Shown here in pieces: positions 1 through 9,030 of a stretch of 64,000 nucleotides of DNA. The stretch lies in the NCBI GenBank assembly GCA_937879965.1, contig CALFMP010000039.1, positions 1 to 64,000 of the forward strand. The letters run 5' to 3'. The DNA comes from QKMZ01 sp012965515 (lineage in GTDB: Bacteria; Cyanobacteriota; Vampirovibrionia; Obscuribacterales; Obscuribacteraceae). The notes beneath the pieces were generated by a model. The model saw only the letters and a list, made by a program, of their open reading frames with translations. It searched no databases and had not been told where the DNA came from. The translations under genes were made by a program, and so were the position numbers. How positions within the stretch are numbered: the stretch's first letter is position 1; each line of letters starts with the position of its first letter.

Positions 1-105
1 TGCTCCATATTTTGGACGTTTACAGATGTCAACTATATGGATGAATAGAACAGGTCTCAGAAAAGGGAGTGCAGAAAAACTTGCGTTCTTCTGCACCCCC
101 AAACC

Positions 106-399
106 TCACTTCCTCATGATCTTGAGATAGTCAGGCGAGTTGCCAGACAGGCGCTGCTTGCCGTCCTTGTCGAAGCTCCACACATTGGACACCTCGCGGC
201 GATGCGGGAGGACAGGACGAAGCGGATCGCTGCCGAGGATCTGGCGGACAATGCGGCGCTCACGACGGTGCGCAAGCTGCTTGTCCTTCTTTTCGCTTTC
301 TGCAGTAGTAATTCCGCAAAAGGGAGACTTTCTGTAGGATCTGCTCAATAGTTTTTTCCTCGGTTTTTGTTTTCTTGGGGTGCAAAGGCGCACCGTCAA
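106..399 (-). CDS. Small basic protein of unknown function (doubtful)
   Basis: An open frame of up to 97 residues begins with a TTG and has no clear ribosome site, so the start is uncertain. The C-terminal half (Arg-rich stretch HRRERRIVRQ followed by a mixed polar tail ending YLKIMRK) reads more like real protein than chance sequence, while the first 30 residues are Lys/Arg-rich and unconvincing. It lies 44 bases downstream of the permease on the same strand and could be read from the same transcript. No family recognised. It may equally be a remnant or no gene at all. Confidence 0.3.
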   Translation of the reverse strand: MTVRLCTPRKQKPRKKLLSRSYRKSPFCGITTAESEKKDKQLAHRRERRIVRQILGSDPLRPVLPHRREVSNVWSFDKDGKQRLSGNSPDYLKIMRK

Positions 400-443
400 C
401 AGGAATCAGACGAGCTGCTCCACCGCAGTGAAACAGCGCGAAC

Positions 444-2153
444 CTACTTCTCCTGCGGCCTATTCAGCTTGCTGTGCACGCGTCCGTAGAACATGTAGAT
501 AACCACTCCCAGACCCATCCAGATAGCGAATCGGACCCAGGTGACAGCAGGCAGGCTGAACATGAAGATCAGGCTCATGCCGGCGCCGAGAATCGGGATG
601 ATCATCCACGCGAAAGTGGTCACGTATGACCGCAGACGCGCGTCAGTCTCCGGCTTGAGTCCGAAGACTTTGGTCAAGCATGTGACGACGAAATTGCCGG
701 CAGGCTTGGCCAGTGGGAAGTCCGGGCACTTGAACTTGCGCGGACGGTCGGGCTCCTTTAAGCGCAGGATGATCACCCCAGCGCACACCATGACGAACGC
801 AGCAAGTGTGCCGATGTTGGTCAATTCGGCCAATTCGCTGATGGGCAGGAGACCGGCGGTGAGTGCAACGAGTACACCCCAGATGCCGATCGACCAAACG
901 GGCGTGCGGTACTTCTCGTGAATCTTGCCGAAGAGCGGCGAGATAAGCCCATCTTTGGCCATGCGCATCATGATGCGAGATTGACCAAAGAGCAGCACGA
1001 TCAAGACCGAAGTGATACCGGCGATGGCACCAATTGAAACGAGAGGCGACGCCCACCAGTAACCGAGATGGTCGAGAACGCGAGCCATGGGAGCAGCGAT
1101 TTCCGACCCGCCCAGAAGCAGGTAGGACATCGCACCGGTCATGATGGCAGCGACGAGAATGTAGAGAATCGTGCAGACGACAAGGCTGCCGATCACGCCT
1201 TTCGGTACGTCTTTTTGCGGGTCTTTGCACTCTTCGGCAAGGGTCGTCACGGCGTCGAAGCCGATGTAGGCGAAGAAGACAATCGCAGCACCAGTGAACA
1301 CGCCATTCCAGCCGAACGGCAAGAACGGTTGATAGTTGGTGGTGTCGATGTGCCAAATGCCCACGCCGATGAAGAAGAGAATGACCGCGACCTTGATGGC
1401 AACGAACACAGCGGTCATTTTGGCAGTGTGCGAAACGCCTTTGACCAACCAGAAGTTGATGAAAAGCACGATGAGAATGGCAGGCAGGTCTACGGAGGTG
1501 AGGTGCGTTGCGACCTCCCAAGCCTTGACCAAACCGAAACCGGCCACTGCGGCCGACGCAAGACCGGTCAGGTAAGTGCCTGCACCGGCGCGGCCCGTCA
1601 ACGCACCACGCGACTTAAACATGCCGATAACCCCGACTGTAATCGCTCCTGCCGCAACAAAAACGGCCTGCCAGGGGACGGATTCAGGTGCATGCGACAG
1701 GAATGGAGGCAGATGCAAACCGAGCGCCTTCATGACGTTCTGCAAGTAGGCGCTCCAACCCACAGCCACGGCGCTGGCTCCCACCGCGTATTCGAGCAGA
1801 AGGTCCCAGCCGATCAGCCAGGCGAAGATTTCGCCCAGCGTGGCGTATGTGTACGTGTACGCGCTTCCTGACACAGGAATCATCGAGGACAGCTCAGCGT
1901 AAGCAAAACTTACGAAGGCGCAGGCGAATCCCGCAAGCAGGAAGGAGAGAATGATGCCAGGACCGGCATGGTCATGCGCAGCAACACCAGTCAGGACGAA
2001 GATGCCCGTACCGATGATAGCCGCGACACCATGGTTGAAGACATCCCTGGCGTTAAGTACTTTGTTGAGCTTTGGGCCTTCAGCGTCGTCAGCACCTCCG
2101 TTTTGAAGGTCTTGAACGCTTTTGCGCCGCAAGAGTTTCTGAAACAGACTCAT
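444..2153 (-). CDS. APC-superfamily amino acid permease (cationic amino acid transporter type)
   Basis: This 569-residue protein is a secondary transporter that should carry amino acids across the inner membrane. The N-terminal region carries the APC signature (IIGTGIFVLTGVAA at about residues 47-60), followed by GPGIILSFLLAG and a YAELSSMIPVSGSAYTY stretch typical of the CAT/YfnA branch. About twelve to fourteen hydrophobic segments are visible, and the length suits the CAT group. A ribosome site GGAGAA lies 6 bases before the ATG. It is transcribed alone from a long upstream gap that holds two palindromes (2394-2460 and 2485-2499). Substrate cannot be told from sequence; the family is secure. 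Confidence 0.95.
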   Translation of the reverse strand: MSLFQKLLRRKSVQDLQNGGADDAEGPKLNKVLNARDVFNHGVAAIIGTGIFVLTGVAAHDHAGPGIILSFLLAGFACAFVSFAYAELSSMIPVSGSAYTYTYATLGEIFAWLIGWDLLLEYAVGASAVAVGWSAYLQNVMKALGLHLPPFLSHAPESVPWQAVFVAAGAITVGVIGMFKSRGALTGRAGAGTYLTGLASAAVAGFGLVKAWEVATHLTSVDLPAILIVLFINFWLVKGVSHTAKMTAVFVAIKVAVILFFIGVGIWHIDTTNYQPFLPFGWNGVFTGAAIVFFAYIGFDAVTTLAEECKDPQKDVPKGVIGSLVVCTILYILVAAIMTGAMSYLLLGGSEIAAPMARVLDHLGYWWASPLVSIGAIAGITSVLIVLLFGQSRIMMRMAKDGLISPLFGKIHEKYRTPVWSIGIWGVLVALTAGLLPISELAELTNIGTLAAFVMVCAGVIILRLKEPDRPRKFKCPDFPLAKPAGNFVVTCLTKVFGLKPETDARLRSYVTTFAWMIIPILGAGMSLIFMFSLPAVTWVRFAIWMGLGVVIYMFYGRVHSKLNRPQEK

Positions 2154-2393
2154 ATTTTGTTCTCCGAAGACGCCCCAAGACCGCGCTGCCCGTTGGTTTT
2201 GAAACGCTCAAAACCGAGCTGCTGCGTTTGTCGTTAGGGATTTCTAGTTCTAGAGTCGTTCTGGCAAAGAAGTGCACGTCTTTCCCATCGCACAAGGAAA
2301 AGACGTTGGATGATCGAGAAAACTTTGCTTATTCACAACCAGATCCGATTCGGGTGCGGTTGAAGCCGCAGCAAAATGCTTATCGGAGAGTTC

Positions 2394-2460
2394 TGGTTAT
2401 GGTTTCTCTGGAGAGGAGATCTCGGGTTGGAAGAAAAGAAGTGACAAGCCACCATAACCA
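2394..2460. promoter_or_regulatory. Inverted repeat upstream of the permease
   Basis: TGGTTATGG (2394-2402) is matched exactly by CCATAACCA (2452-2460), giving a nine-base inverted repeat with a loop of 49 bases. It lies about 240 bases upstream of the permease start, so it could belong to its control region or to an untranslated transcript. No function is shown. Confidence 0.3.
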
Positions 2461-2484
2461 AGAGAGGCTACTGAATACACTTCT

Positions 2485-2499
2485 TGAGATCAGATCTCA
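2485..2499. promoter_or_regulatory. Palindrome TGAGATC-A-GATCTCA (operator-like)
   Basis: A perfect 7+1+7 palindrome sits in the gap between the divergent permease (starts 2153, minus) and the orphan gene at 3025 (plus). Its size and symmetry fit the binding site of a homodimeric regulator. No regulator gene lies beside it, so the role is a guess. Confidence 0.3.
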
Positions 2500-3024
2500 T
2501 ATTATCGAAGCTGTGAAAGGAGAAACAGAAGTTTTGAGCTATAGCTTTCAGCTAATTATTAGCGGAGCCCGCGCAAAGTATTAATCGTTTCTTTAGAGTC
2601 TTCCAAGGTATGGACAGCAAAGACTTTCAGAGCTTGGCAAGGGGCAGACCCGCACCAAGACAGGGTTGACAAGGTTTCGCAAATCATACAGGGCTTAACC
2701 CCCGCTAATGTCCTCGCTTTTGGGCGTTGCAAGCCCACTGGGCGAAGAGTAGGGTGCAGTTACATCTCTTTCTCTACTCTCCATCGTTTTAGCAACCAGA
2801 ACTCAATATCTATAAGCATTTACAAGCTTTCCCTCTCGCTTCAACGAGCGCGAAGTCGGGCCTGTCTTTTGCCTGTAGGTATTGAGTATCTGAGTTGATG
2901 ATTTTGGAGTTGTCTCGGATTTGAACGTTCTCATTCAACGGCAACGTTTGACGCGCTTGTTTGCGAGTCAGGGAACGTCTTTCTTCCAGCCAGGTTCAAC
3001 GAGAAATTGCAAGGAGTGAACCAA

Positions 3025-3537
3025 ATGCAAGAGAAGTCTGTCTCATCCGGAAATGTCGCATCTTTCATCCGCACGGTCGTTCAGGCTGTCGTGGGTGCTT
3101 CGTGTGCGTCCGATGTCGCCACCGCTCGCGTGCGCTTCATCGACCCGGACAAGCAGTACAACAACTTCGAGTGGATCATGTGCGATCACTGCCCCGCCGG
3201 CGAGTACGACGGTGAGCAGAAGCCCGAACGCATCTGGGCGCACACGAACGACTTCGACCTCATGGCCTGCTCGCCGCTGTCCTTCAGCGTCGTGCATCCG
3301 GTCACGGCTCGGGAAGCGTTGGTCGATGAGATCACCGCGTACCTGACCGAACGATTCTCGCGCGCTGTCCGCGTCGAGATTCGCCTGGAGACGGACCCCA
3401 CGGACAACAGCCGCAAAGAGCGTGCTCGTGCCGGGGACCCGGACAACAGGATGTTCCTCGACTACGTCGGCAACTCCGAAAGCGGAATGGAAGGCATCCA
3501 GCCTTTCCAGTCCACTTTCGCTGACCTGCCCGCCTAG
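3025..3537 (+). CDS. Conserved-looking hypothetical protein, 170 aa
   Basis: The ATG at 3025 is chosen because AAGGAG lies 8 bases before it; a TTG further upstream has no such site. The protein is soluble, acidic and has no signal peptide or membrane segment. A CDHCPAGEYDG stretch near residue 53 holds two cysteines and a histidine, which might bind metal but does not form a complete zinc ribbon. GC-rich third positions match the following genes, and it is the first of a co-oriented series with the receiver-like protein and TldD/TldE, so a link to that protease pair is possible. No family recognised. Confidence 0.75.
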   Translation: MQEKSVSSGNVASFIRTVVQAVVGASCASDVATARVRFIDPDKQYNNFEWIMCDHCPAGEYDGEQKPERIWAHTNDFDLMACSPLSFSVVHPVTAREALVDEITAYLTERFSRAVRVEIRLETDPTDNSRKERARAGDPDNRMFLDYVGNSESGMEGIQPFQSTFADLPA

Positions 3538-3653
3538 TCCAGGGAAGTAGCTCTTAGCGTAATGAAGCGCTTGAGCCAGTCGTCGGGCCACATGCAGTAG
3601 GGCAGCCCGTCGATGCTTTCCAACACGCCCCCCTGTAAAAGAAAGGGAGAGCC

Positions 3654-4220
3654 ATGAAAATTCTCCTGATTGAAGACATGGCGGGCTTCGCTGGTCCAAT
3701 GCGACAGCAACTCGAAGCCTGCGGTCACCAAGTGACCTGGATCATCGGCGCCGAATCCATCGGTGCCGATCGGCTGAAGGGAATCCTCGCAAGCAAAGAC
3801 GCCGAACCCATGAGTGATAAGTGGGACGGTGATTCGAGCCGCTTGATCGAGGTTGTCTTCGGCGATTTCGAACTGGCGCTGGTGGACGGCGGATTGATCG
3901 GCCCCGTTGATTCGGGCGAACCGATCGTGAAAGCGCTGTCTCAAGCCGGTATTCCTACAGTTGCGATCTCGGGTGGTGGCGCGGGAAATCCCGTGCTCAT
4001 CAAAGCCGGCGCAGTCGTGGGCATGCCGAAAGAGTTCGTCGTCCTTGCCCTCAAGGACGAAGTGCTCGTGCCAGAAGAACTCGCTAAGGACAAGGACCAA
4101 GAACGACTTTCGTCTCGATTCGACTGCTTCGTGCGGGAGATGCGAGAGAAGGCCGCTGCAGCTAAGAAGGCAGGAGGCAAGTTCGACTTCGGTTATCCGG
4201 TGTTGAGCTGCGCATCCTGA
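3654..4220 (+). CDS. Stand-alone receiver-like (CheY-fold) protein
   Basis: The start MKILLIEDMAGF, with the acidic pair at residues 7-8, is the beta1/acidic-pocket pattern of response-regulator receiver domains, and ALVDGG near residue 78 would be the strand carrying the phosphoacceptor aspartate. The later IPTVAISGGG strand could match beta4. There is no output domain; an Ala/Lys-rich helix and short tail end the 188-residue chain. A long insertion between the first helix and the candidate Asp makes it divergent, so it may be a receiver-fold protein that is not phosphorylated. GGGAG lies just before the ATG. It precedes TldD/TldE by about 270 bases, with a REP-like palindrome between. Confidence 0.6.
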   Translation: MKILLIEDMAGFAGPMRQQLEACGHQVTWIIGAESIGADRLKGILASKDAEPMSDKWDGDSSRLIEVVFGDFELALVDGGLIGPVDSGEPIVKALSQAGIPTVAISGGGAGNPVLIKAGAVVGMPKEFVVLALKDEVLVPEELAKDKDQERLSSRFDCFVREMREKAAAAKKAGGKFDFGYPVLSCAS

Positions 4221-4300
4221 ACCACTTAGCCGTCCATCTGATTCAGCAATCTGGAGCACAGCGAGTGCTCCGTAGTGCAGATAAGACAGTGGCGCCAGCT

Positions 4301-4330
4301 TGTTGGGCGACGCATGGCGTCGACCCTACA
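4301..4330. repeat. REP-like palindrome, copy 1
   Basis: The core GGGCGACGCATGGCGTCGACC forms a stem, and the downstream flank CCCTACA is shared with other copies in this window. It lies between the receiver-like gene and tldD. Reading through it in frame produces a spurious Met-containing peptide, which could mislead start-site calls. Confidence 0.75.
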
Positions 4331-4494
4331 AGTTGAGGTCGCTGCCATCTGTAAGTCAGGTGTGATGCTCGGCGAATTCTTCGAATTTCGCCAAACAGCA
4401 CCATACACCTCTCCATCTCTCAAATCCCGGAAACCGGCGCGGCATGGTGCCGGTTTTCACACAGCGCGCACGAAAGTGCGTACGGGAGCCACAA

Positions 4495-6048
4495 ATGAAT
4501 AAAGAACTAGCGCTTTATGCGCTCGACGTGGCTCGCTCCCTAGGTGCGAGCTACGCCGACGCGCGCTTGATCAAGACGGTCTCCGAGACTGTCGAAACTC
4601 GTGACTTGTATGTGGTCTACGCAGCAGACAACGAGAGTATCGGTCTCGGAATCCGTGTGCTGGTGCGTGGCGGTTGGGGTTTTGCCACCGCACGCCATCT
4701 CACGAAGCTGGGCGTCGTCGCTGCCGTCACCAAGGCGGTGGAAGCGGCGAAAGCCAGCTCTCGTCTCCTGAACGGTCGCGTCAAGCTGGCCAAGGAAGCG
4801 GCTCACCAGGCAATCTGGCAGTCGCCCTTCAGCATCGACCCGTTCAAAATCTCCACCAACGACAAGGTCAGCCTGCTCCTGGAATGCGAAAAGCTCATGC
4901 GCAAGACGCGTGGGGTGAAGCAGACCTCGGGCCTCCTCACCTTCACCCGTGAGAAGAAGCTGTTCGTCTCCACCGAGGGCAGCGAAATCCTGCAGACCTT
5001 CCTCACCTCCGGCTGCGGCATCGACGCGCAGGCGGGTGTGGACGAGCACTTCGTGCGCTCGTGGCCCAACTCCTTCGGCGGTCAGTACGAGTCTGCCGGC
5101 TGGGAGATGGTGCAGCGTTGGGACCTCCTGGGCAATGCTCAGCGCGTTGCCGAAGAGTCCGTCGCGGTCTCCAAGGCGCGTCAGTGCCCGGAGATGGTCA
5201 CGGATGTGATCCTGGGCGCCTCTCAGTTGGCGCTGCAGATTCACGAATCCACCGGTCACCCGACCGAGTTGGATCGTGTCTTCGGTGAAGAGGAAAACTA
5301 CGCTGGCGCCAGCTTCCTGACGCCGGACAACCTCAACAAGCTGAAGTACGGCTCGAAAATCGTCAACCTCACGGCCAACGCGACCGTTCCAAACGCGCTC
5401 GGCACCTTCGCCTACGACGACGATGGTGTTCCGGGTCAGCGCGTGGAACTGGTCAAGAACGGCCTGTTCGTCGGCTACCTGACCTCGCGTGAAACCGCGC
5501 ACGAACTCGGTCTCGACCGTTCGGGCGGCATGATGCGGGCGACTGGACCGGGCTTCACGCCTCTGGTTCGCATGACCAATGTCTCTCTGGAGCCGGGTGA
5601 CGCGGGTTCTCTCCAGGACCTGATCGCCGACACCAAGAAGGGCATCCTGCTCGACACGAACTATTCCTGGTCGATCGACGACCGTCGCCACAACTTCCAG
5701 TTCGGCACGGAAATCGGTTGGTTGATCAAGAACGGCAAGATCGTCGAGCCGGTCCGCAACCCGAGCTACTGGGGCATCACCACCAACTTCTGGAACAGCT
5801 GCGACGCCATCTGCGGGCCGTCCGAGCACGTGTACTGGGGCATCCCGACATGTGCGAAGGGTCAGCCCTGTCAGGCCATCGGCACCGGCCACGGTGCGGC
5901 TCCGGCGCGTTTCAAGAACACCAAGGTCGGCGTCGCCAAGCCTGCTGAGGACAAGCCGAAAGGCGGAGCCCACAGCAAGCCGCATTCCGGCCATCACCAT
6001 GCAAAAGTGGCGAGACACAATCGTCACTGCGCGGGAGGTTCCAAATGA
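4495..6048 (+). CDS. tldD: TldD-family zinc metalloprotease, catalytic subunit, with His-rich tail
   Basis: TldD/TldE hydrolyse unfolded or modified peptides, for example in microcin B17 maturation and CcdA turnover in E. coli. This 517-residue protein has the metal-binding HExxxH motif as HESTGH at residues 250-255 and a likely third ligand, Cys453 in TCAKGQP, followed by the GHGAAPARF signature. The ATG at 4495 follows GGGAG; an in-frame ATG 17 codons upstream lies in a non-coding-looking leader. The last 40 residues are an unusual His/Lys-rich extension (SGHHHAKVARHNRHC) not needed by the family, which may bind metal. The stop overlaps the start of the partner gene by 4 bases (ATGA). Confidence 0.93.
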   Translation: MNKELALYALDVARSLGASYADARLIKTVSETVETRDLYVVYAADNESIGLGIRVLVRGGWGFATARHLTKLGVVAAVTKAVEAAKASSRLLNGRVKLAKEAAHQAIWQSPFSIDPFKISTNDKVSLLLECEKLMRKTRGVKQTSGLLTFTREKKLFVSTEGSEILQTFLTSGCGIDAQAGVDEHFVRSWPNSFGGQYESAGWEMVQRWDLLGNAQRVAEESVAVSKARQCPEMVTDVILGASQLALQIHESTGHPTELDRVFGEEENYAGASFLTPDNLNKLKYGSKIVNLTANATVPNALGTFAYDDDGVPGQRVELVKNGLFVGYLTSRETAHELGLDRSGGMMRATGPGFTPLVRMTNVSLEPGDAGSLQDLIADTKKGILLDTNYSWSIDDRRHNFQFGTEIGWLIKNGKIVEPVRNPSYWGITTNFWNSCDAICGPSEHVYWGIPTCAKGQPCQAIGTGHGAAPARFKNTKVGVAKPAEDKPKGGAHSKPHSGHHHAKVARHNRHCAGGSK

Positions 6049-7400
6049 TCACCGAAGCCAAGTGCAAGAAGATCATCGACCTCGCAATCGCGCATGCGGG
6101 TGACCGCGTGACCGACATGCAGGTTACGGTGTTCGAGCAGGATCAGGCGACTTCACGGTTCGCCAACAACGAGATGACGCAGCACGTCGACACCTGCACG
6201 ACGACGGTGACCATCACCGTCAACGCCAGGGGGCGCACTGCGTTCTTCGCGACGGACAGCACCAGCACGAAAGCGATCAAGCGGGCAGTCGACAAGGCGA
6301 TCGAAACCGCCGCTGTTCTGCCGCACGACGCGACCACGCTGCGCGTGCTCAAGCCGTCGAATCTCACCGAGGATGCCACGCCGAAATTCTCTCGCTACGA
6401 CCCGCGCATCGCGGCGCTCGGACCCGAAGACCGGCTGGCTCGCGTCAAATCCATCGTCGAGGTTGCACGACGCGGTCGCTTCAGCGCCGCTGGAATCTTC
6501 GCTACGTACCTCAATTCGTACGCGATTGGCAACTCCGCCGGGCTCTTCCGCTTTGACCAGCAGACCAACGTCGAGTGCTCGATCACGATGCTCTCGGCTT
6601 CGTCGTCCGGCTGGCAGAAGGGTTACGGGTGCAATCTCGATGCAGTGGACCCGGTCGCTCTGGCGCAAGGCGCTGCCTCGCGTGCTCGCAAGAGCCGCAA
6701 TCCGGTGTACGTGCGTCCCGGGGACTACACGGTGATTCTGGAGCCGTCCGCGGTTCTCGACCTCATCTGCTTCCTCTACGACGACTTCACCGGCACGGAA
6801 CACTGGTACGAGACGTCCTCGTTCTACAAGAAGATCGGCAAGAATGTGCTCGGGAAGAACATCACCATCACGGATGATGCCAATCACGAGTTGCAGACTG
6901 GCTTCCTCTTCGACGACGAGGGCATGAATCGCAAGACCGTGACCATCGTCGAGGACGGCAAGCTCAAGACCCCGGTCAAGAGCCGTCGCTCCGTGAAGTA
7001 TCTCGGCGGAAGCCCGACCGGTCACGGTGCGGCTCCTTCGTCCGCCGAAGGCGAATTCCCGATGAACATCGTCGTCGCCGGCGGTGATTCGTCTCTGGAG
7101 GAGATGATCGCATCGACCCAGCGCGGCATTCTTCTGACGCGCGTGTGGTATGTGCGTGACGTCGATCCCAACACCAAGCTGCTCACGGGCATGACTCGCG
7201 ACGGCACGTTCTTGATCGAGAACGGCAAGGTGACGCGCGGCATCAAAAACCTGCGCTTCAACCAGTCGGTAATCGACATGCTCAAGAACGTCGTCGAAAT
7301 CGGTCAGCCGGTTTTGGCGGCAGGTGAAGAGACCTTCCCGGCAGTTGTTCCGCCGATGAAGATCGAGAACTTCCGCTTCTCCTCCCGGACGAAAGCCTGA
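6045..7400 (+). CDS. tldE: TldE/PmbA-family subunit, partner of TldD
   Basis: This 451-residue protein has the overall PmbA/TldE fold pattern: an N-terminal half ending around residue 170, then a C-terminal half with GHGAAPSSAEGEF and the SLEEMIASTQRGILLT stretch that matches the corresponding region of TldD. It lacks HExxxH, as expected for the non-catalytic subunit. The ATG overlaps the tldD stop as ATGA, so translation is coupled and the two are likely made in equal amounts as a heterodimer. No terminator with a T-run follows directly. E. coli keeps these genes apart, so the coupling supports a dedicated complex here. Confidence 0.92.
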   Translation: MITEAKCKKIIDLAIAHAGDRVTDMQVTVFEQDQATSRFANNEMTQHVDTCTTTVTITVNARGRTAFFATDSTSTKAIKRAVDKAIETAAVLPHDATTLRVLKPSNLTEDATPKFSRYDPRIAALGPEDRLARVKSIVEVARRGRFSAAGIFATYLNSYAIGNSAGLFRFDQQTNVECSITMLSASSSGWQKGYGCNLDAVDPVALAQGAASRARKSRNPVYVRPGDYTVILEPSAVLDLICFLYDDFTGTEHWYETSSFYKKIGKNVLGKNITITDDANHELQTGFLFDDEGMNRKTVTIVEDGKLKTPVKSRRSVKYLGGSPTGHGAAPSSAEGEFPMNIVVAGGDSSLEEMIASTQRGILLTRVWYVRDVDPNTKLLTGMTRDGTFLIENGKVTRGIKNLRFNQSVIDMLKNVVEIGQPVLAAGEETFPAVVPPMKIENFRFSSRTKA

Positions 7401-7691
7401 TGGAGAAGCACCCAGGGTGGACGGTTGCATCTGTTTGGAGCGGTCTTACGACCACCAGCAGATGCAGCCGTCGTATCTGCAGAAGCTGCACAGACACCCA
7501 GACAAGGCGGTAGGAAAACGTTTGTTCGGTAACTCCGAACAAGCGCCACTACTGCTGCCTTGTCTTTTTGCACCATTCTTACTGTCTGTTTTAGTATTTC
7601 ACATGTAAAGCCCCAAACAAACGATGTGATAGTCGACAGAATCAACGTTTTTGCTATTCACGGCATGTATACTACCCCATTTAGTGTTTCA
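7401..7691. other. Gap between convergent genes, nothing recognised
   Basis: Short frames here lack ribosome sites and coding-like composition. The only clear element towards its right side is the minus-strand terminator described next; the 170 bases between that terminator and the following gene are also empty. Confidence 0.5.
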
Positions 7692-7751
7692 TCAAAAAAA
7701 ACAGAAACCCGAAGAGTGGAGACCGCTGAAGGCGTCCTCAATTCGGGTTTC
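7692..7751 (-). terminator. Intrinsic terminator, minus strand
   Basis: GAAACCCGAA and TTCGGGTTTC (7704-7713 and 7742-7751) form a perfect ten-base stem, and on the minus strand the stem is followed by TGTTTTTTTTGATG. It lies 170 bases downstream of the acidic-protein gene that ends at 7921 and probably ends that transcript. Confidence 0.75.
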
Positions 7752-7920
7752 ACTTGGAACTTGAATTAGCCAACCACGTGCCAGACGCAGTTGTTTAGCT
7801 ACTGACGCCGGAGAAGAGGAGTCTAACCGACCACTCAGCTCATGCGCTTACTAAGGTGAGCGGCTGTTCAAGCGCAGGTCCAGGACCTGTTGCGCCACAG
7901 CCGCCACCCCAAGTCGCCGG

Positions 7921-8778
7921 TTACTTCTTGTCGGCGTCTTCGTCCTTCTTGGGCAGCTTCTTCTCGGCGTTGCCGAGCGCTTTGTCGGAGAACCCGAGCA
8001 TACGCCGGGCGCCCTTCAAAAGCGAAGAAGCCAGGTCCTTGTGCGACGGAACGATGATGCAGGTGTAGGCACCGTTTTCATCTTCCACGCACATGCCGCC
8101 GTCCTCGGGATCACCGAGTCCGTCTTTCAGGCCGAGCTGGTCTTCCGGATGGGAAGGACGAAGCTTTCCGACCGGCTTGGCCTCGGCGTCGCCCTTGTCG
8201 GCGTCCTTGGCGTCCTTCGAGTCGGAATTGGTCGGCTTCATGTCCTTGAAGTAGTCGCTCGTCGAAGGAGCGATACAAATGGTGATCTGCGGTTCTTCAG
8301 CAAGCGGCAGTTTCTTCGACGCCTGCTCGCCTTCCGCTGGTTGGGCATTGTCTTTTGCCATACAGGGTTCCTCCACATCGACACAGCAGTCGCCTTCCGG
8401 CTTCTGGGTGTCTTTGGCGGTGACTTTGGTGTCATTCGGAATAAGGTTCACAACTGTCGCCGGCAAGCCGGAGAAGAGTTGCGTGAGGAAGCTGAAAAAC
8501 GAGTTGTCCTTGTCGGCACTCTCCGCGTCGGCGGTCGTGTCGGCGGCAGCTTCGGCGGCAGGCTCAGCGCCGGCAGTCGAATCTTCCAGCTCGACAAGAG
8601 TGGCAAGGTCGGTGAGCTCACCAGCGATTGCCATGGTTTCCAGGCAAGCCATCAGGTCGGGCTCGATGAGCTCGAACGACTTCTCATCGAGGTCGGTTGC
8701 GAGCTGTTCGATACGGGCGAGAATCTCGTCGGCGCGCTGATCGACAGCGTCCACTTCAAGCTTCAATTGTTCGTTCAT
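7921..8778 (-). CDS. Acidic hypothetical protein with two Cys clusters, 285 aa
   Basis: The N-terminal 70 residues are a predicted helical, coiled-coil-like acidic segment (MNEQLKLEVDAVDQRADEI). A low-complexity Ala/Glu/Asp linker follows, then CCVDVEEPC near residue 131 and a short Cys-containing module, and a Lys/Asp-rich tail. No signal peptide or membrane anchor is seen. AGGAG lies 10 bases before the ATG. It follows the zinc-ribbon gene by 24 bases on the same strand and the pair ends at the terminator near 7700, so they probably form an operon. No family recognised; a regulatory or scaffold role is possible but unproven. Confidence 0.7.
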   Translation of the reverse strand: MNEQLKLEVDAVDQRADEILARIEQLATDLDEKSFELIEPDLMACLETMAIAGELTDLATLVELEDSTAGAEPAAEAAADTTADAESADKDNSFFSFLTQLFSGLPATVVNLIPNDTKVTAKDTQKPEGDCCVDVEEPCMAKDNAQPAEGEQASKKLPLAEEPQITICIAPSTSDYFKDMKPTNSDSKDAKDADKGDAEAKPVGKLRPSHPEDQLGLKDGLGDPEDGGMCVEDENGAYTCIIVPSHKDLASSLLKGARRMLGFSDKALGNAEKKLPKKDEDADKK

Positions 8779-8802
8779 AGTCTGTGTCTCCTGTTAGTGA
8801 GA

Positions 8803-9030
8803 CTATCGAGACCAATGCGGACGCTCCGGGTGTTGGGGTCGCATCAGGTCGAGGTTGTGAAAAGCTGCGCATTCAACGCAGAAGCCCTGGAACAACACAG
8901 GAGCAAAATGTCTACACGACGCGCAACGACCGGAATCGCGACCCATCAGTGAGATGCCGCATAGACGCTCTTGACCATGCACTGGCAGGTCGACGAACGG
9001 TTGACCGTGCTTGTGCGAGGTTTGAGTCAT
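8803..9030 (-). CDS. Small zinc-ribbon protein, 75 aa
   Basis: The ATG at 9030 is chosen because AAGGAG lies 8 bases upstream; longer versions reach into leader sequence. The chain has two CxxC pairs, Cys36/Cys39 and Cys51/Cys54, separated by 11 residues, which is a typical zinc-ribbon arrangement, with extra His residues before and after. No enzymatic domain fits in 75 residues, so it is likely a nucleic-acid- or protein-binding accessory factor. It is the first gene of a two-gene operon with the acidic protein downstream. Confidence 0.65.
   Translation of the reverse strand: MTQTSHKHGQPFVDLPVHGQERLCGISLMGRDSGRCASCRHFAPVLFQGFCVECAAFHNLDLMRPQHPERPHWSR

Larger units (their letters stand above)
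2154..3024. other. 870-base intergenic region without a convincing gene
   Basis: The region separates divergent genes. Frames reading through it on the plus strand mostly overlap the permease and lack ribosome sites. Apart from the two palindromes listed separately I see no tRNA or recognisable RNA, although the length leaves room for a leader RNA or small RNA. Confidence 0.5.

Noticed and set aside
3534..4259. Minus-strand frame with a protein-like tail (GLPYCMWPDDWLKRF) near 3540-3630
   Set aside because: Most of it is antisense to the receiver-like gene, and the tail alone is too short; it might be a gene remnant but I cannot show this.
4540..6027. Long open frame on the minus strand opposite tldD
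   Set aside because: It is an antisense frame of a strongly GC-rich gene, Arg/Asp/Val-rich in composition and without a ribosome site; the TldD motifs on the plus strand decide the case.
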